The notes under the pieces: generated by a model
What the model was told of the DNA's origin: nothing
Database searches by the model: none
What the model saw: only the letters and a program-made list of their open reading frames with translations
In this document: positions 1 to 7,479 of the stretch, piece after piece
Numbering within the stretch: position 1 is the stretch's first letter
Layout: the number at the start of each line of letters is the position of its first letter
Assembly: GCF_007827595.1 (NCBI RefSeq)
Contig: NZ_VISR01000002.1
Coordinates: 248,001 to 312,000, forward strand
Direction of reading: 5' to 3'
From: Streptomyces sp. BK340
GTDB lineage: Bacteria > Actinomycetota > Actinomycetes > Streptomycetales > Streptomycetaceae
Length of the DNA: 64,000 nucleotides
Made by a program: the position numbers and the translations under genes

Positions 1-54
1 CGCCACGTGGACTACGTGCGCGTCACGAGCATGGGCTGTCGGCCTTCCGCCTGA
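1..54 (+). CDS. 3' end of an unidentified gene
   Basis: The window opens inside a reading frame that ends with TGA at 52-54. The 17 visible codons encode RHVDYVRVTSMGCRPSA and mostly end in G or C, as expected for Streptomyces coding sequence. Too little is present to name a family. It runs in the same direction as the oxygenase gene that starts 93 bases further on. Confidence 0.4.
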   Translation, partial: RHVDYVRVTSMGCRPSA

Positions 55-147
55 CCCAGCCCCCTTATTTCTTTCTTTTGCGGCATTCCGGGCGCCGCCC
101 CATCCTCGGTGGCCTGCCCGTGGCCCACACACCCTGTGGACGCTCCC

Positions 148-1179
148 ATGACGACGCACTCCGCGACGACCCCGTCGTACGACCAGCTCCCGATCATCGA
201 CCTGTCCGCCGCCGACCGCGGCCCCCAGGCCCGTGCCCTGCTCCACGCCCAGCTGCACAGCGCCGCCCACGACGTCGGCTTCTTCCAGCTCGTCGGACAC
301 GGTGTGACCCCGGCCGAGACCGACGCCCTGCTCGCCGCCATGCGCGCCTTCTTCGACCTCCCCGAGGCCGACCGGCTCGCCCTCGACAACGTCAACTCCC
401 CGCACTTCCGCGGCTACACCCGCACCGGCGACGAGCGCACCGGCGGCGCCCGCGACTGGCGCGACCAGCTCGACATAGGCGCCGAACGCCCCGCCCACGT
501 CCCCGGACCCGGCGAGCCCCCCTACTGGTGGCTGCAGGGCCCCAACCAGTGGCCGGCCGCCCTCCCCGCACTGCGCACGGCGGCCCTGCACTGGATCGAC
601 AAGCTGAGCGCAGTGGCCCAGCGCCTCCTGCACGAGCTCCTCACCGCCATCGGCGCCCCCGCCGACTTCTACGACCCGATCTTCGGCGACCACGCCCACC
701 CGCACCTCAAGCTCGTCCGCTACCCCGGCAGCGCGGGCGACGGCACCGACCAGGGCGTCGGCGCCCACAAGGACTACGGCTTCCTCACCCTGCTCCTGCA
801 GGACACGGTCGGCGGCCTCCAGGTCCACCGCGAGGACGGGCTCTTCCACGACGTGCCCCCGCTCGAGGGCGCCTTCGTCGTCAACCTCGGCGAACTCCTG
901 GAGGTGGCCACCAACGGCTACCTGATCGCCACCAACCACCGGGTGATCAGCCCGCCCGGAGCGACGGAACGCTTCTCGGTCCCGTTCTTCTACAACCCCC
1001 GCCTGGACGCCAGGGTCGAGCCCCTGCCCTTCCCGCACGCGTCGACGGCCCCCGGCATCACCACCGACCCGGCCAACCCCCTGTTCGCCGAGTACGGCTA
1101 CAACGAACTGAAGGGCAAACTCCGGGCCCACCCACTGGTGGCGGAACGGCACCACGGGGACTTGCTGACACCCGCGTGA
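148..1179 (+). CDS. 2OG-Fe(II) oxygenase, isopenicillin N synthase family
   Basis: A 343-residue non-haem iron oxygenase of the isopenicillin N synthase / flavanone hydroxylase type. The N-terminal DIOX_N part begins with PIIDLSAADRG and has FFQLVGHGV. The jelly-roll core carries the iron ligands in GAHKDYGFLTLL (HxD) and the distal His in NHRVISPP, followed by ERFSVPFFYNP, whose Arg-x-Ser normally binds the 2-oxoglutarate carboxylate. Such enzymes couple 2-oxoglutarate decarboxylation to hydroxylation or ring chemistry of a small molecule; the substrate cannot be read from sequence. ATG 148 was chosen because homology begins there; an in-frame ATG at 109 would add 13 non-conserved residues. 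The neighbours do not suggest a biosynthetic cluster. Confidence 0.85.
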   Translation: MTTHSATTPSYDQLPIIDLSAADRGPQARALLHAQLHSAAHDVGFFQLVGHGVTPAETDALLAAMRAFFDLPEADRLALDNVNSPHFRGYTRTGDERTGGARDWRDQLDIGAERPAHVPGPGEPPYWWLQGPNQWPAALPALRTAALHWIDKLSAVAQRLLHELLTAIGAPADFYDPIFGDHAHPHLKLVRYPGSAGDGTDQGVGAHKDYGFLTLLLQDTVGGLQVHREDGLFHDVPPLEGAFVVNLGELLEVATNGYLIATNHRVISPPGATERFSVPFFYNPRLDARVEPLPFPHASTAPGITTDPANPLFAEYGYNELKGKLRAHPLVAERHHGDLLTPA

Positions 1180-1189
1180 TCAACTCCGC

Positions 1190-1256
1190 AGGGGTGCGGG
1201 GCTGTAGTCGATATGCGGCTCCGCCGCGTGGGCGCGGCAAGCCACAGCGGACCTGC
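1190..1256. repeat. Dispersed GC-rich palindromic repeat, copy 1
   Basis: Intergenic copy of a short element with the core TGCGGCTCCGCCGCGTGGGC, here between the convergent oxygenase and citrate synthase genes. The core GCGGCTCCGCCGC can fold on itself. Related copies occur at 10.4, 12.9 and 21.3 kb. It probably acts as a terminator-like spacer. Confidence 0.6.
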
Positions 1257-1285
1257 AGCCGCCCACGCGACCCCGAACACCTCTC

Positions 1286-2386
1286 TCAGTGGGCGATGTC
1301 CGCGTACCCCTCGATCTCCTGCGGGCTGCGCGCCGCGGGGCCGACGTACCGGGCGGACGGCCGTACGAGCCGGCCGGTCCGCTTCTGCTCCAGGATGTGC
1401 GCCGACCAGCCGGCGGTCCGCGCGCACGTGAACATCGACGTGAACATGTGCGCCGGCACCTCCGCGAAGTCCAGCATGATCGCGGCCCAGAACTCGACGT
1501 TGGTGGCCAGCACCCGGTCCGGCCTGCGGTTGTGCAGCTCCTCCAGGGCCGCCTTCTCCAGCGCCTCCGCGATCTCGAAGCGCGGCGCGCCCAGCTCCTT
1601 GGCGGTACGGCGCAGCACGCGCGCGCGGGGGTCCTCGGCCCGGTACACCCGGTGGCCGAAGCCCATCAGCCGCTCTCCGCGGTCCAGGGCCTGCTTGACG
1701 TACGCCTCGGCGTCACCCGTCCGCTCGATCTCCTCGATCATGCCGAGCACTCGGGAGGGGGCGCCGCCGTGCAGCGGTCCGGACATGGCGCCGACCGCCC
1801 CCGAGAGGGCCGCGGCGACGTCCGCGCCGGTCGAGGCGATGACGCGCGCGGTGAAGGTGGAGGCGTTCATGCCGTGTTCGGCGGCGGACGTCCAGTAGGC
1901 GTCGACGGCCGCGACGTGCTTGGGGTCCGGCTCACCGCGCCAGCGGATCATGAAGCGCTCCACGACCGAGTGAGCCTTGTCGATCTCTCGCTGCGGCACC
2001 ATCGGCAGGCCCTGCCCGCGCGCGGACTGGGCGACGTACGACAGCGCCATGACGGCGGCGCGCGCGAGGTCGTCGCGGGCCCGGTCGGCGTCGATGTCGA
2101 GGAGGGGTTTCAGGCCCCAGACCGGGGCGAGCATGGCCAGCGCGGACTGGACGTCCACCCGGATGTCACCGGAGTGGACCGGGATCGGGAACGGTTCGGC
2201 GGGCGGCAGCCCCGGATTGAAGGCGCCGTCGACCAGCAGCCCCCACACGTTCCCGAAGGAGACGTGCCCGACCAGGTCCTCGATGTCGACGCCGCGGTAG
2301 CGCAGGGCGCCGCCCTCCTTGTCGGGTTCGGCGATCTCCGTCTCGAACGCGACGACTCCTTCGAGCCCGGGTACGAAATCGGACAT
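1286..2386 (-). CDS. Citrate synthase (type II-like)
   Basis: A 366-residue citrate synthase, which condenses acetyl-CoA with oxaloacetate at the head of the TCA or methylcitrate cycle. Catalytic regions are visible: HGMNASTFTARVIASTG (His in the first active-site loop), GPLHGGAPSRVL (second His) and GFGHRVYRAEDPRAR (oxaloacetate-binding). The N-terminus (SDFVPGLEGVVAFETEI) is that of the short actinobacterial enzymes, and the length fits them rather than the roughly 430-residue type. ATG 2386 follows a GAGGAG Shine-Dalgarno; an upstream in-frame start at 2422 lacks one. It diverges from pdxH. A 2-methylcitrate synthase role is possible. Confidence 0.88.
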   Translation of the reverse strand: MSDFVPGLEGVVAFETEIAEPDKEGGALRYRGVDIEDLVGHVSFGNVWGLLVDGAFNPGLPPAEPFPIPVHSGDIRVDVQSALAMLAPVWGLKPLLDIDADRARDDLARAAVMALSYVAQSARGQGLPMVPQREIDKAHSVVERFMIRWRGEPDPKHVAAVDAYWTSAAEHGMNASTFTARVIASTGADVAAALSGAVGAMSGPLHGGAPSRVLGMIEEIERTGDAEAYVKQALDRGERLMGFGHRVYRAEDPRARVLRRTAKELGAPRFEIAEALEKAALEELHNRRPDRVLATNVEFWAAIMLDFAEVPAHMFTSMFTCARTAGWSAHILEQKRTGRLVRPSARYVGPAARSPQEIEGYADIAH

Positions 2387-2554
2387 CAGGCGGCTCCTCG
2401 TGAAAGTGTCGGCGGCGGTCACCCCGGTGATGCCCCGATCAGCCGGTGGTCACCCAAACCGCAAGGGGAACAAGCACGATAACCCCGAGTGCCATAGTTG
2501 GGGAGGCCACGCGACACTGAGTGCCACGCGCGTTCGATACGGCAGGATGACCGC

Positions 2555-3241
2555 GTGACCGACAGCGACTTCAGCCCCGACCCCCTCGTCGATCCCGCCG
2601 CCATGCGCAAGCAGTACCAGGCCGCCGGCCTCGACGAGAAGGATCTCGCCGCGCACCCCATGGACCAGTTCTCCCGCTGGTTCGAGGACGCCGCCCGGGC
2701 CGCCCTGCACGGGACGCTGTACGAGCCCAACGCGATGGTCGTCTCCACCGCGGACGCGGCGGGCCGGCCCAGCTCCCGCACGGTCCTGATGAAGCACTAC
2801 GACACCGACGGCTTCGTCTTCTACACGAACTACGACTCCCGCAAGGCCCGGGAGCTGGCCGGCAACCCGTACATCTCGTTGCTCTTTCCGTGGCATGCGA
2901 TCGCCCGCCAGGTGATCGTCACGGGTGTCGCGCGCCGCACGGGCCGGGACGAGACCGCGGCGTACTTCCGCTCCCGCCCGCACGGCTCGCAGCTGGGTGC
3001 CTGGGCCAGTGCGCAGTCCTCGGTGCTCTCGTCCCGGGACGAGCTGGATGCCACGTACGAGGAGCTGGACGCGCGCTACCCGGAGGGGGAGCAGGTGCCG
3101 GTTCCGCCGCACTGGGGCGGGTTCCGGATCGCGCCGGAGACGGTCGAGTTCTGGCAGGGGCGCGAGAGCCGGCTGCACGACCGGCTGCGGTATGTGGCCC
3201 AGCCGGACGGGGCGTGGGACGTGGAGCGGCTCAGCCCCTGA
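2555..3241 (+). CDS. pdxH: Pyridoxamine 5'-phosphate oxidase
   Basis: A 228-residue FMN enzyme that oxidises pyridoxine/pyridoxamine 5'-phosphate to pyridoxal phosphate in the cytoplasm. Family signatures are present in order: [26 protein letters not shown] (FMN domain), [44 protein letters not shown], and the C-terminal [24 protein letters not shown] dimerisation block ending in ERLSP. The GTG at 2555 is used because it precedes the start of homology and has AGGA upstream; an ATG at 2498 would add 19 unrelated residues. A more diverged relative lies at 47.1-47.8 kb. Confidence 0.93.
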   Translation: MTDSDFSPDPLVDPAAMRKQYQAAGLDEKDLAAHPMDQFSRWFEDAARAALHGTLYEPNAMVVSTADAAGRPSSRTVLMKHYDTDGFVFYTNYDSRKARELAGNPYISLLFPWHAIARQVIVTGVARRTGRDETAAYFRSRPHGSQLGAWASAQSSVLSSRDELDATYEELDARYPEGEQVPVPPHWGGFRIAPETVEFWQGRESRLHDRLRYVAQPDGAWDVERLSP

Positions 3242-3268
3242 AGGCGCTGGCCCTCCCTGAAAGGCAGA

Positions 3269-3341
3269 CGACCCGCGAGCTCGGTCCCTCCGCCTGATCG
3301 GCGGGGGAGCCGGCCGGACGTACCGGCGAGCTCGCGGGTCG
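3269..3341. terminator. Long inverted repeat downstream of pdxH
   Basis: Perfect 15-base arms CGACCCGCGAGCTCG (3269-3283) and CGAGCTCGCGGGTCG (3327-3341) surround a 43-base loop, 27 bases past the pdxH stop. A hairpin at this place is most simply a terminator, although the loop is unusually long. Further small hairpins follow at 3368-3384 (GCGTGT/ACACGC) and 3412-3428 (GCGGGC/GCCCGC). Confidence 0.5.
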
Positions 3342-3444
3342 GGTGACTGCGTTGGATTAGGCCGGCTGCGTGTTTCTCACACGCTGGTCCGGCACCGCAC
3401 ATCGTGTGGGGGCGGGCCGCTAGCCCGCAGCCACCTCGCGCGTC

Positions 3445-3509
3445 CGGGTTTCACTCATTTACCCGATCACCTCCTCTCTGCTTGCTTGGCAGCCTAAGCA
3501 GTAGCCAAG
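3445..3509 (-). repeat. Hairpins past iscB: candidate right end of the element
   Basis: Two stem-loops follow the iscB stop codon on the minus strand. The nearer pairs CTTGGC (3485-3490) with GCCAAG (3504-3509), and an alternative TGCTT/AAGCA pairing overlaps it. The further one pairs CGGGT (3445-3449) with ACCCG (3461-3465). IS200/IS605-type elements end in subterminal imperfect hairpins rather than inverted repeats, so these are candidates for the right-end structure. The exact boundary cannot be set from one copy. Confidence 0.35.
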
Positions 3510-3515
3510 AAGGGC

Positions 3516-5147
3516 TCAACTGTTTTTCGGAGATGCTGATGGAACGGCTTCCGGACGGAAGCTGTAGCCGTACCCGTCGCCCCGCTGCAGCAGCCGTAGA
3601 TTCCAGTGAGAGAGGTTGATCCGGCCGATCGAGGTAGTGAGGCTGTGCTGGCCTCTGGCTCGGACGGAGATACGGCCGGTCCAAGTACCTGCCCACTTGC
3701 CGGAGGGCATGACAGCGCGTACCAGGTCACCGGTGACGTACCCGAAGTGCTGCTTCTTACGGGCCCGCCGCAGCCGGGGGAATCCATACCGATCCGGCGT
3801 GGTGCGGGCGTATGAGCCGCGACCAGTGGCTTTGACGATCAGTACCCGATCAGGGAAACGAGCGATCGCGTCCCCGCTCTCGTGATCAATGTGGCCGACG
3901 GACAGGGCGTCCAGGGTGTGCGTCTTGGCGAGGCCCATGGCGTCGCGGTTGGTCTTGGTGAGAAGGCCTGGCCAGGCGTGTACGGGCCTCTCGAGCGTCT
4001 CCAGCGCCTCCGTGAGCTGCCACTGGATCGCATTCATGGCAGCGGCGTCGCGGAGCGGGGCTTTGGTCTGTTCGAGGATCCGGGCCAGGAGGTCGGGCCG
4101 GTGGGCGAGGAAGGACTCGATGGACCGGCTGCCCTTGGCTTTGTTGCACGGGATGCAGGAGAGGACGAGGTTCGAGATGCGGCTGGATCCTTGTCGGCTG
4201 CGAGGACGTACGTGCTCGATGTTCAGGGGTACGCCAGTAGCCCCGCAGTAGGCGCAGGCACCGCCCCACCTGGCGTGCAGGTAGGAGCGTGTAGTGGTTC
4301 CTGCCAGGAGGCCTTGCGCGTACTCCGCACCGTAGAGCGGTTTGCCCGCACTCATGGAGTGGGTGTCGAAGGCCGTGCGTTCCAGATGGATGTCGGTGAC
4401 GGGCGCGTAGCGGCACAGGCGGTTGGCGAGGGAGAAGGTGGTGTCGACGCGGTGGCGTAGCGAGGGTGGGAGCCATCCTTCGGGGCGGACTCTGTTCTGC
4501 GAGCGTGGGGTTCGGTAACGGCAGTTGGCCGAACGTCGCCTGTTCCGGTAGCCCGCGCGCTGTCGCATGCAGCTCTGGATCTGCGCGCCTCGGTGGTGGA
4601 GTTCGACCGAGATGAGTCCGCGTCGGACGGTGACGGTGGTGCCGTCTTCGGTGGTCTCCTTCTTTTCGTCGGTGAGGACGAGTCCGGTGCCCTTGGAGCC
4701 GGGGTCGATGCGTAGTTGGACGCCGTCGACTTCCGAGTCGGCCAGCGTTCGGTCCTTCAGGCGGATGGTGAAGGGCACCTGGCGTGCGACTGCGGCTCGC
4801 CCCTTGCTGAGGAGTTCTCGGGCTCGTGCGGGATGACAGGGCATGAGTGGGTGCCCGTCCTTGGAGAGGACGAAGACCCTGCTTGCTCCGGTGGGAGCGT
4901 CACCGCTCCCGTTCTCTTCCGCCTGCGCTGCCTGGGCAGCGCGCTTGGCGTGACGCCGACGGGTTCTGGTGCCGTGCCCGTCGGTCTCCCCTCGCCCATG
5001 TTCCCTGCCGGTGCCCCGCGCGGTGGCGGGGTGTCCGTGAGCCGTTTCGTCCCTGCTCCCGGGGGTGTCTGCTCTCACGGATTCCAGAGCAGGCTGCTGA
5101 GGAAGCACAGCCTGGTGGGTCTGCTCGCCTGCAGGAAACGTAGTCAT
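3516..5147 (-). CDS. iscB: IscB: omega-RNA-guided RuvC/HNH nuclease
   Basis: A 543-residue IscB, the transposon-encoded RNA-guided DNA nuclease family from which Cas9 is thought to derive. Visible in order: a non-conserved basic N-terminal extension (1-89); the PLMP domain (VFVLSKDGHPLMP, 91-103); RuvC-I with IDPGSKGTG (Asp148); an Arg-rich bridge helix (194-215); RuvC-II with HLERTAFDT (Glu256); an inserted HNH domain with CAYCG (298-302), EHVRPRS (His312), SNLVLSC (Asn326) and CIPCNKAKG (Cys331/334, Asn335); RuvC-III with THTLDALSVG (His410, Asp413); then a C-terminal P1/TAM-interaction-like part. All catalytic residues are present, so it looks functional. ATG 5147 sits 5 bases after GGAGGTGA. 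No TnpA transposase lies in the window. Codon third positions are less GC-rich than in its neighbours, suggesting transfer. A generic HNH protein is excluded by the PLMP and split RuvC motifs. Confidence 0.92.
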   Translation of the reverse strand: MTTFPAGEQTHQAVLPQQPALESVRADTPGSRDETAHGHPATARGTGREHGRGETDGHGTRTRRRHAKRAAQAAQAEENGSGDAPTGASRVFVLSKDGHPLMPCHPARARELLSKGRAAVARQVPFTIRLKDRTLADSEVDGVQLRIDPGSKGTGLVLTDEKKETTEDGTTVTVRRGLISVELHHRGAQIQSCMRQRAGYRNRRRSANCRYRTPRSQNRVRPEGWLPPSLRHRVDTTFSLANRLCRYAPVTDIHLERTAFDTHSMSAGKPLYGAEYAQGLLAGTTTRSYLHARWGGACAYCGATGVPLNIEHVRPRSRQGSSRISNLVLSCIPCNKAKGSRSIESFLAHRPDLLARILEQTKAPLRDAAAMNAIQWQLTEALETLERPVHAWPGLLTKTNRDAMGLAKTHTLDALSVGHIDHESGDAIARFPDRVLIVKATGRGSYARTTPDRYGFPRLRRARKKQHFGYVTGDLVRAVMPSGKWAGTWTGRISVRARGQHSLTTSIGRINLSHWNLRLLQRGDGYGYSFRPEAVPSASPKNS

Positions 5148-5345
5148 CGGGGTCACCTCCCTGATCCGTTGATCGTGATGACTAGGGCTGGTCACATGAC
5201 AGCGTTGCGGCTGGGGAGCCGGTGACCTCCTTTCCGAATTGCGACTGACGCTAGTGAACGGGGATCGAGCGGCTGAGATGATCAGCCGTACGTCGCTCGG
5301 ATTTGCGAATCTGTCGGATTTCCCGAACGCGTAAGCGGTGACAGT
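5148..5345 (-). ncRNA. Candidate HEARO / omega-RNA upstream of iscB
   Basis: IscB guide RNAs (HEARO RNAs) are encoded immediately 5' of iscB, and this non-coding leader is compact and structured. On the minus strand: a 7-bp hairpin CGGCTGA/TCAGCCG (5270-5276 with 5282-5288), extendable by an outer CGAG/CTCG pair; a stem GGTCAC/GTGACC (5190-5195 with 5222-5227) enclosing CGGCT/AGCCG with a CCCC loop (5208-5212 with 5217-5221); and AGCGT (5201-5205) able to pair with ACGCT (5248-5252) outside that stem, forming a pseudoknot. CCCT/AGGG (5159-5162 with 5184-5187) overlaps the iscB Shine-Dalgarno. The guide would lie at the high-coordinate end, reading into flanking chromosome. The 5' end is only a guess and could lie up to about 5370. 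Confidence 0.55.
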
Positions 5346-5417
5346 GGTACTGGCTCGCCCGGCCGGCGTTCTCTTATGCAGTTGACCCGGTGCGGGTACG
5401 GCCGGTTGGCTGACCGT

Positions 5418-5879
5418 GTGACCGATCTTCGAATCGAAGCCGTGGACAGCGACGCCCAGCTCGAACAATGGCGCCACGTCCACAACGTCATCGTGCCGCC
5501 CGCCGCGATGTCCCTGGAGGACGCCCGGGTGCGCCGTGAGCGGTACCGGCTGGAGAACGCGTATCTGGGTGACGTGCTCGTGGGGTGTTCCACGGTGCGG
5601 CCGCCGGCCGGGGAGGAGGGCGTCGCGACGGTCATCGCGCGCGTGCTGCCCGAGTTCCGGCGGCGTGGTTTCGGCACGGCGCTGTACGAGAGCGGGCTCG
5701 CCCGCGCGCGTGTGCTGGGTGCGGGGGCGGTCGAGACATGCGTGCTGGCCGTGAACGCGGACGGGCTGCGGTTCGCCGAGCGGTGCGGGTTCGTGGAGAT
5801 CGACCGGTACGTGCTGGACGGGGAGACCGACGAGTGGGTCGATCTGCGGCTGGAGCCGCAGTCCGGTGCCGGGCATTGA
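5418..5879 (+). CDS. GNAT family N-acetyltransferase
   Basis: A 153-residue single-domain GNAT protein that would transfer an acetyl group from acetyl-CoA to an unknown amine. The acetyl-CoA-binding motif A is ARVLPEFRRRGFGTALYESG, with ETCVLAVNADGLRFAERCGF as motif B and a C-terminal strand. GTG 5418 (VTDLRIEAV) is preferred because family similarity begins there; an in-frame ATG at 5376 would add 14 residues and reach into the putative left flank of the iscB element. The promoter therefore lies in or next to the element's left boundary. Confidence 0.75.
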   Translation: MTDLRIEAVDSDAQLEQWRHVHNVIVPPAAMSLEDARVRRERYRLENAYLGDVLVGCSTVRPPAGEEGVATVIARVLPEFRRRGFGTALYESGLARARVLGAGAVETCVLAVNADGLRFAERCGFVEIDRYVLDGETDEWVDLRLEPQSGAGH

Positions 5880-5991
5880 TTCCGTCAATCTGCGGGAACA
5901 GGATGTGGGCTGTGTCACGTTCCAGTTGAATGAAGGCCAGTGAGCGAACCGAGCGCCGCAGATGCGCCGACGCAGCCTCCAGGGGGTCCAG

Positions 5992-7446
5992 GTGAGTGCT
6001 TCCCGGCGGAGTGGGACCACCGACGAGCTGGGGCCGGACGAGCCCGAGCGGGACGGTCCACACAGCCATGACGGGCCGGGCGGGCCCGACGGGCCGGAGG
6101 ACACCGGGGGTTCCGATCTGCTCGCCGCGCTGCTGGACGGCATGGACGCGGCGCTGTGCGCCTTCGACGCGGACGGGGTCGTCACGCACTGGAACCGGGA
6201 GGCCGAGCGGATTCTGGGCTGGACCGCGGCGGAGGCGGTCGGGCGGCACGGGTTCGCCGGATGGGCGGTGCGCAGCGCGGACGCCGAGGACGTGCAGGCG
6301 CGGCTGATGTCGGCCATGCACGCGCCCGGCCGGCAGGTTCATGAGTTCGCTCTGGTCACGAAGGACGGCGGGCGGGTTCTCGTGCGGACCCAGTCCGCTG
6401 CGGTGCGGGGGCCGGACGGGAAGCCGGCGGGTCTGTACTGCGCGTTCAGCGAGGTGCACGCGCAGATCGATCTGGAGCGGTCCATCGCGTTGAGCGAGGC
6501 GCTGTTCGAGGACGCGTCCTGGGGTGTTGTGCTCGTCGACGCCGATCTGCGTCCCGCTGTCGTCAACGCGCACGCGGCTCGCGCGCTCGGCACCGGGCGT
6601 ACGTCCGCGCTCGGGCGGCCGCTCGGCGAGTTGCTGGCGCAGGGCGTGGAGGAGCTGGAGAGTGCGCTGACCCATGTGCTGGCCGAAGGCGCGCCGCCCG
6701 CGCCCGCCGAGATGTGGGTGACCGTGCGGGTGCCCGAGGGCGAGAAGCGGCGCTGCTGGCGCAGTGGGTTCCTGCGGTTGGCCTCGCCGCTCGCGGAGGA
6801 GCCCGTGCCGCTCGGGGTCGGCTGGCTGTTCCAGGACGTGACGGAGGCCAAGCAGGGCGAGCAGGAGGGGGCCCTGCTGCGGTTCCGTACCAACCAGCTG
6901 CACCGGGCGGCCCGGGCCGCCGCCGAGTGCGAGGACCCGGCGGAGGCGGCCACCGTCCATCTCGATTTCGCGCTCGCCGGTTTCGCCGACCATGCCCTGC
7001 TCGACCGTGTGGCGGGCGCTCCGCGGGCGGAGGGGGACGAGGCGGTTCCGGTCCGGCTGGTGCGGCTCGCCGCCACGCCCGCGGGTGCGCCGGGGCCGAG
7101 TCTGCTCTCGGGGGCGGCCGGGCTGCCACTGCGGTACGAGGAGGGGCATCCGGCGCTGACCTGTGTCGAGCGGGCCGGGTCCGTGCGTGCGGATGCCGGG
7201 TCGATTCCGGCCGAGCGGGCGCGTGAGTGGGCGCTGGCCCGGCAGTGGCCCGAGGACGCGGTGCACGCGCTGTGCGTGGTGCTGCGCAGCCGGGGGCGGA
7301 CGCTGGGTGTGGTCACGTTCCTGCGCGGGGCCGGCCGCAGCCGATTCGAGCGTGCGGACGCGGCCTACGCGGAGGACGTGGCCGTACGGGTCGCGGCGGC
7401 GCTGGACCTGGCGGAGGCGGTGCGGGAGAAACCGGCGGAGCAGTAG
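5992..7446 (+). CDS. PAS/GAF-domain sensor protein without output domain
   Basis: A 484-residue cytoplasmic protein: an acidic, Gly/Pro-rich N-terminus (1-40), a PAS domain (about 45-150, with LLDGMDAALCAFDADGVVTHWNREAERILGW), a second PAS-like domain (about 165-290) and a GAF-like C-terminal part (about 300-475, ending VAVRVAAALDLAEAVRE). Streptomyces has many PAS-GAF-PP2C (RsbU-like) phosphatases. This protein has the sensor part but no PP2C, kinase or HTH output domain, so it probably works through a partner. GTG 5992 follows AGGGGG; an ATG at 5962 would add ten residues. Ligand unknown. Confidence 0.7.
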   Translation: MSASRRSGTTDELGPDEPERDGPHSHDGPGGPDGPEDTGGSDLLAALLDGMDAALCAFDADGVVTHWNREAERILGWTAAEAVGRHGFAGWAVRSADAEDVQARLMSAMHAPGRQVHEFALVTKDGGRVLVRTQSAAVRGPDGKPAGLYCAFSEVHAQIDLERSIALSEALFEDASWGVVLVDADLRPAVVNAHAARALGTGRTSALGRPLGELLAQGVEELESALTHVLAEGAPPAPAEMWVTVRVPEGEKRRCWRSGFLRLASPLAEEPVPLGVGWLFQDVTEAKQGEQEGALLRFRTNQLHRAARAAAECEDPAEAATVHLDFALAGFADHALLDRVAGAPRAEGDEAVPVRLVRLAATPAGAPGPSLLSGAAGLPLRYEEGHPALTCVERAGSVRADAGSIPAERAREWALARQWPEDAVHALCVVLRSRGRTLGVVTFLRGAGRSRFERADAAYAEDVAVRVAAALDLAEAVREKPAEQ

Positions 7447-7479
7447 CCGGTGCCCGGTGCCGACGCGGGCGGCCCGTGC

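Noticed and set aside
3262..3430. Possible tmRNA or tRNA in the structured region after pdxH
   Set aside because: No CCA-type acceptor stem, T-loop or tag-peptide frame could be found on either strand.
3516..6317. 933-codon frame suggesting a much longer IscB
   Set aside because: Sequence upstream of 5147 is antisense to the GNAT and PAS genes, and a strong Shine-Dalgarno sits before ATG 5147.
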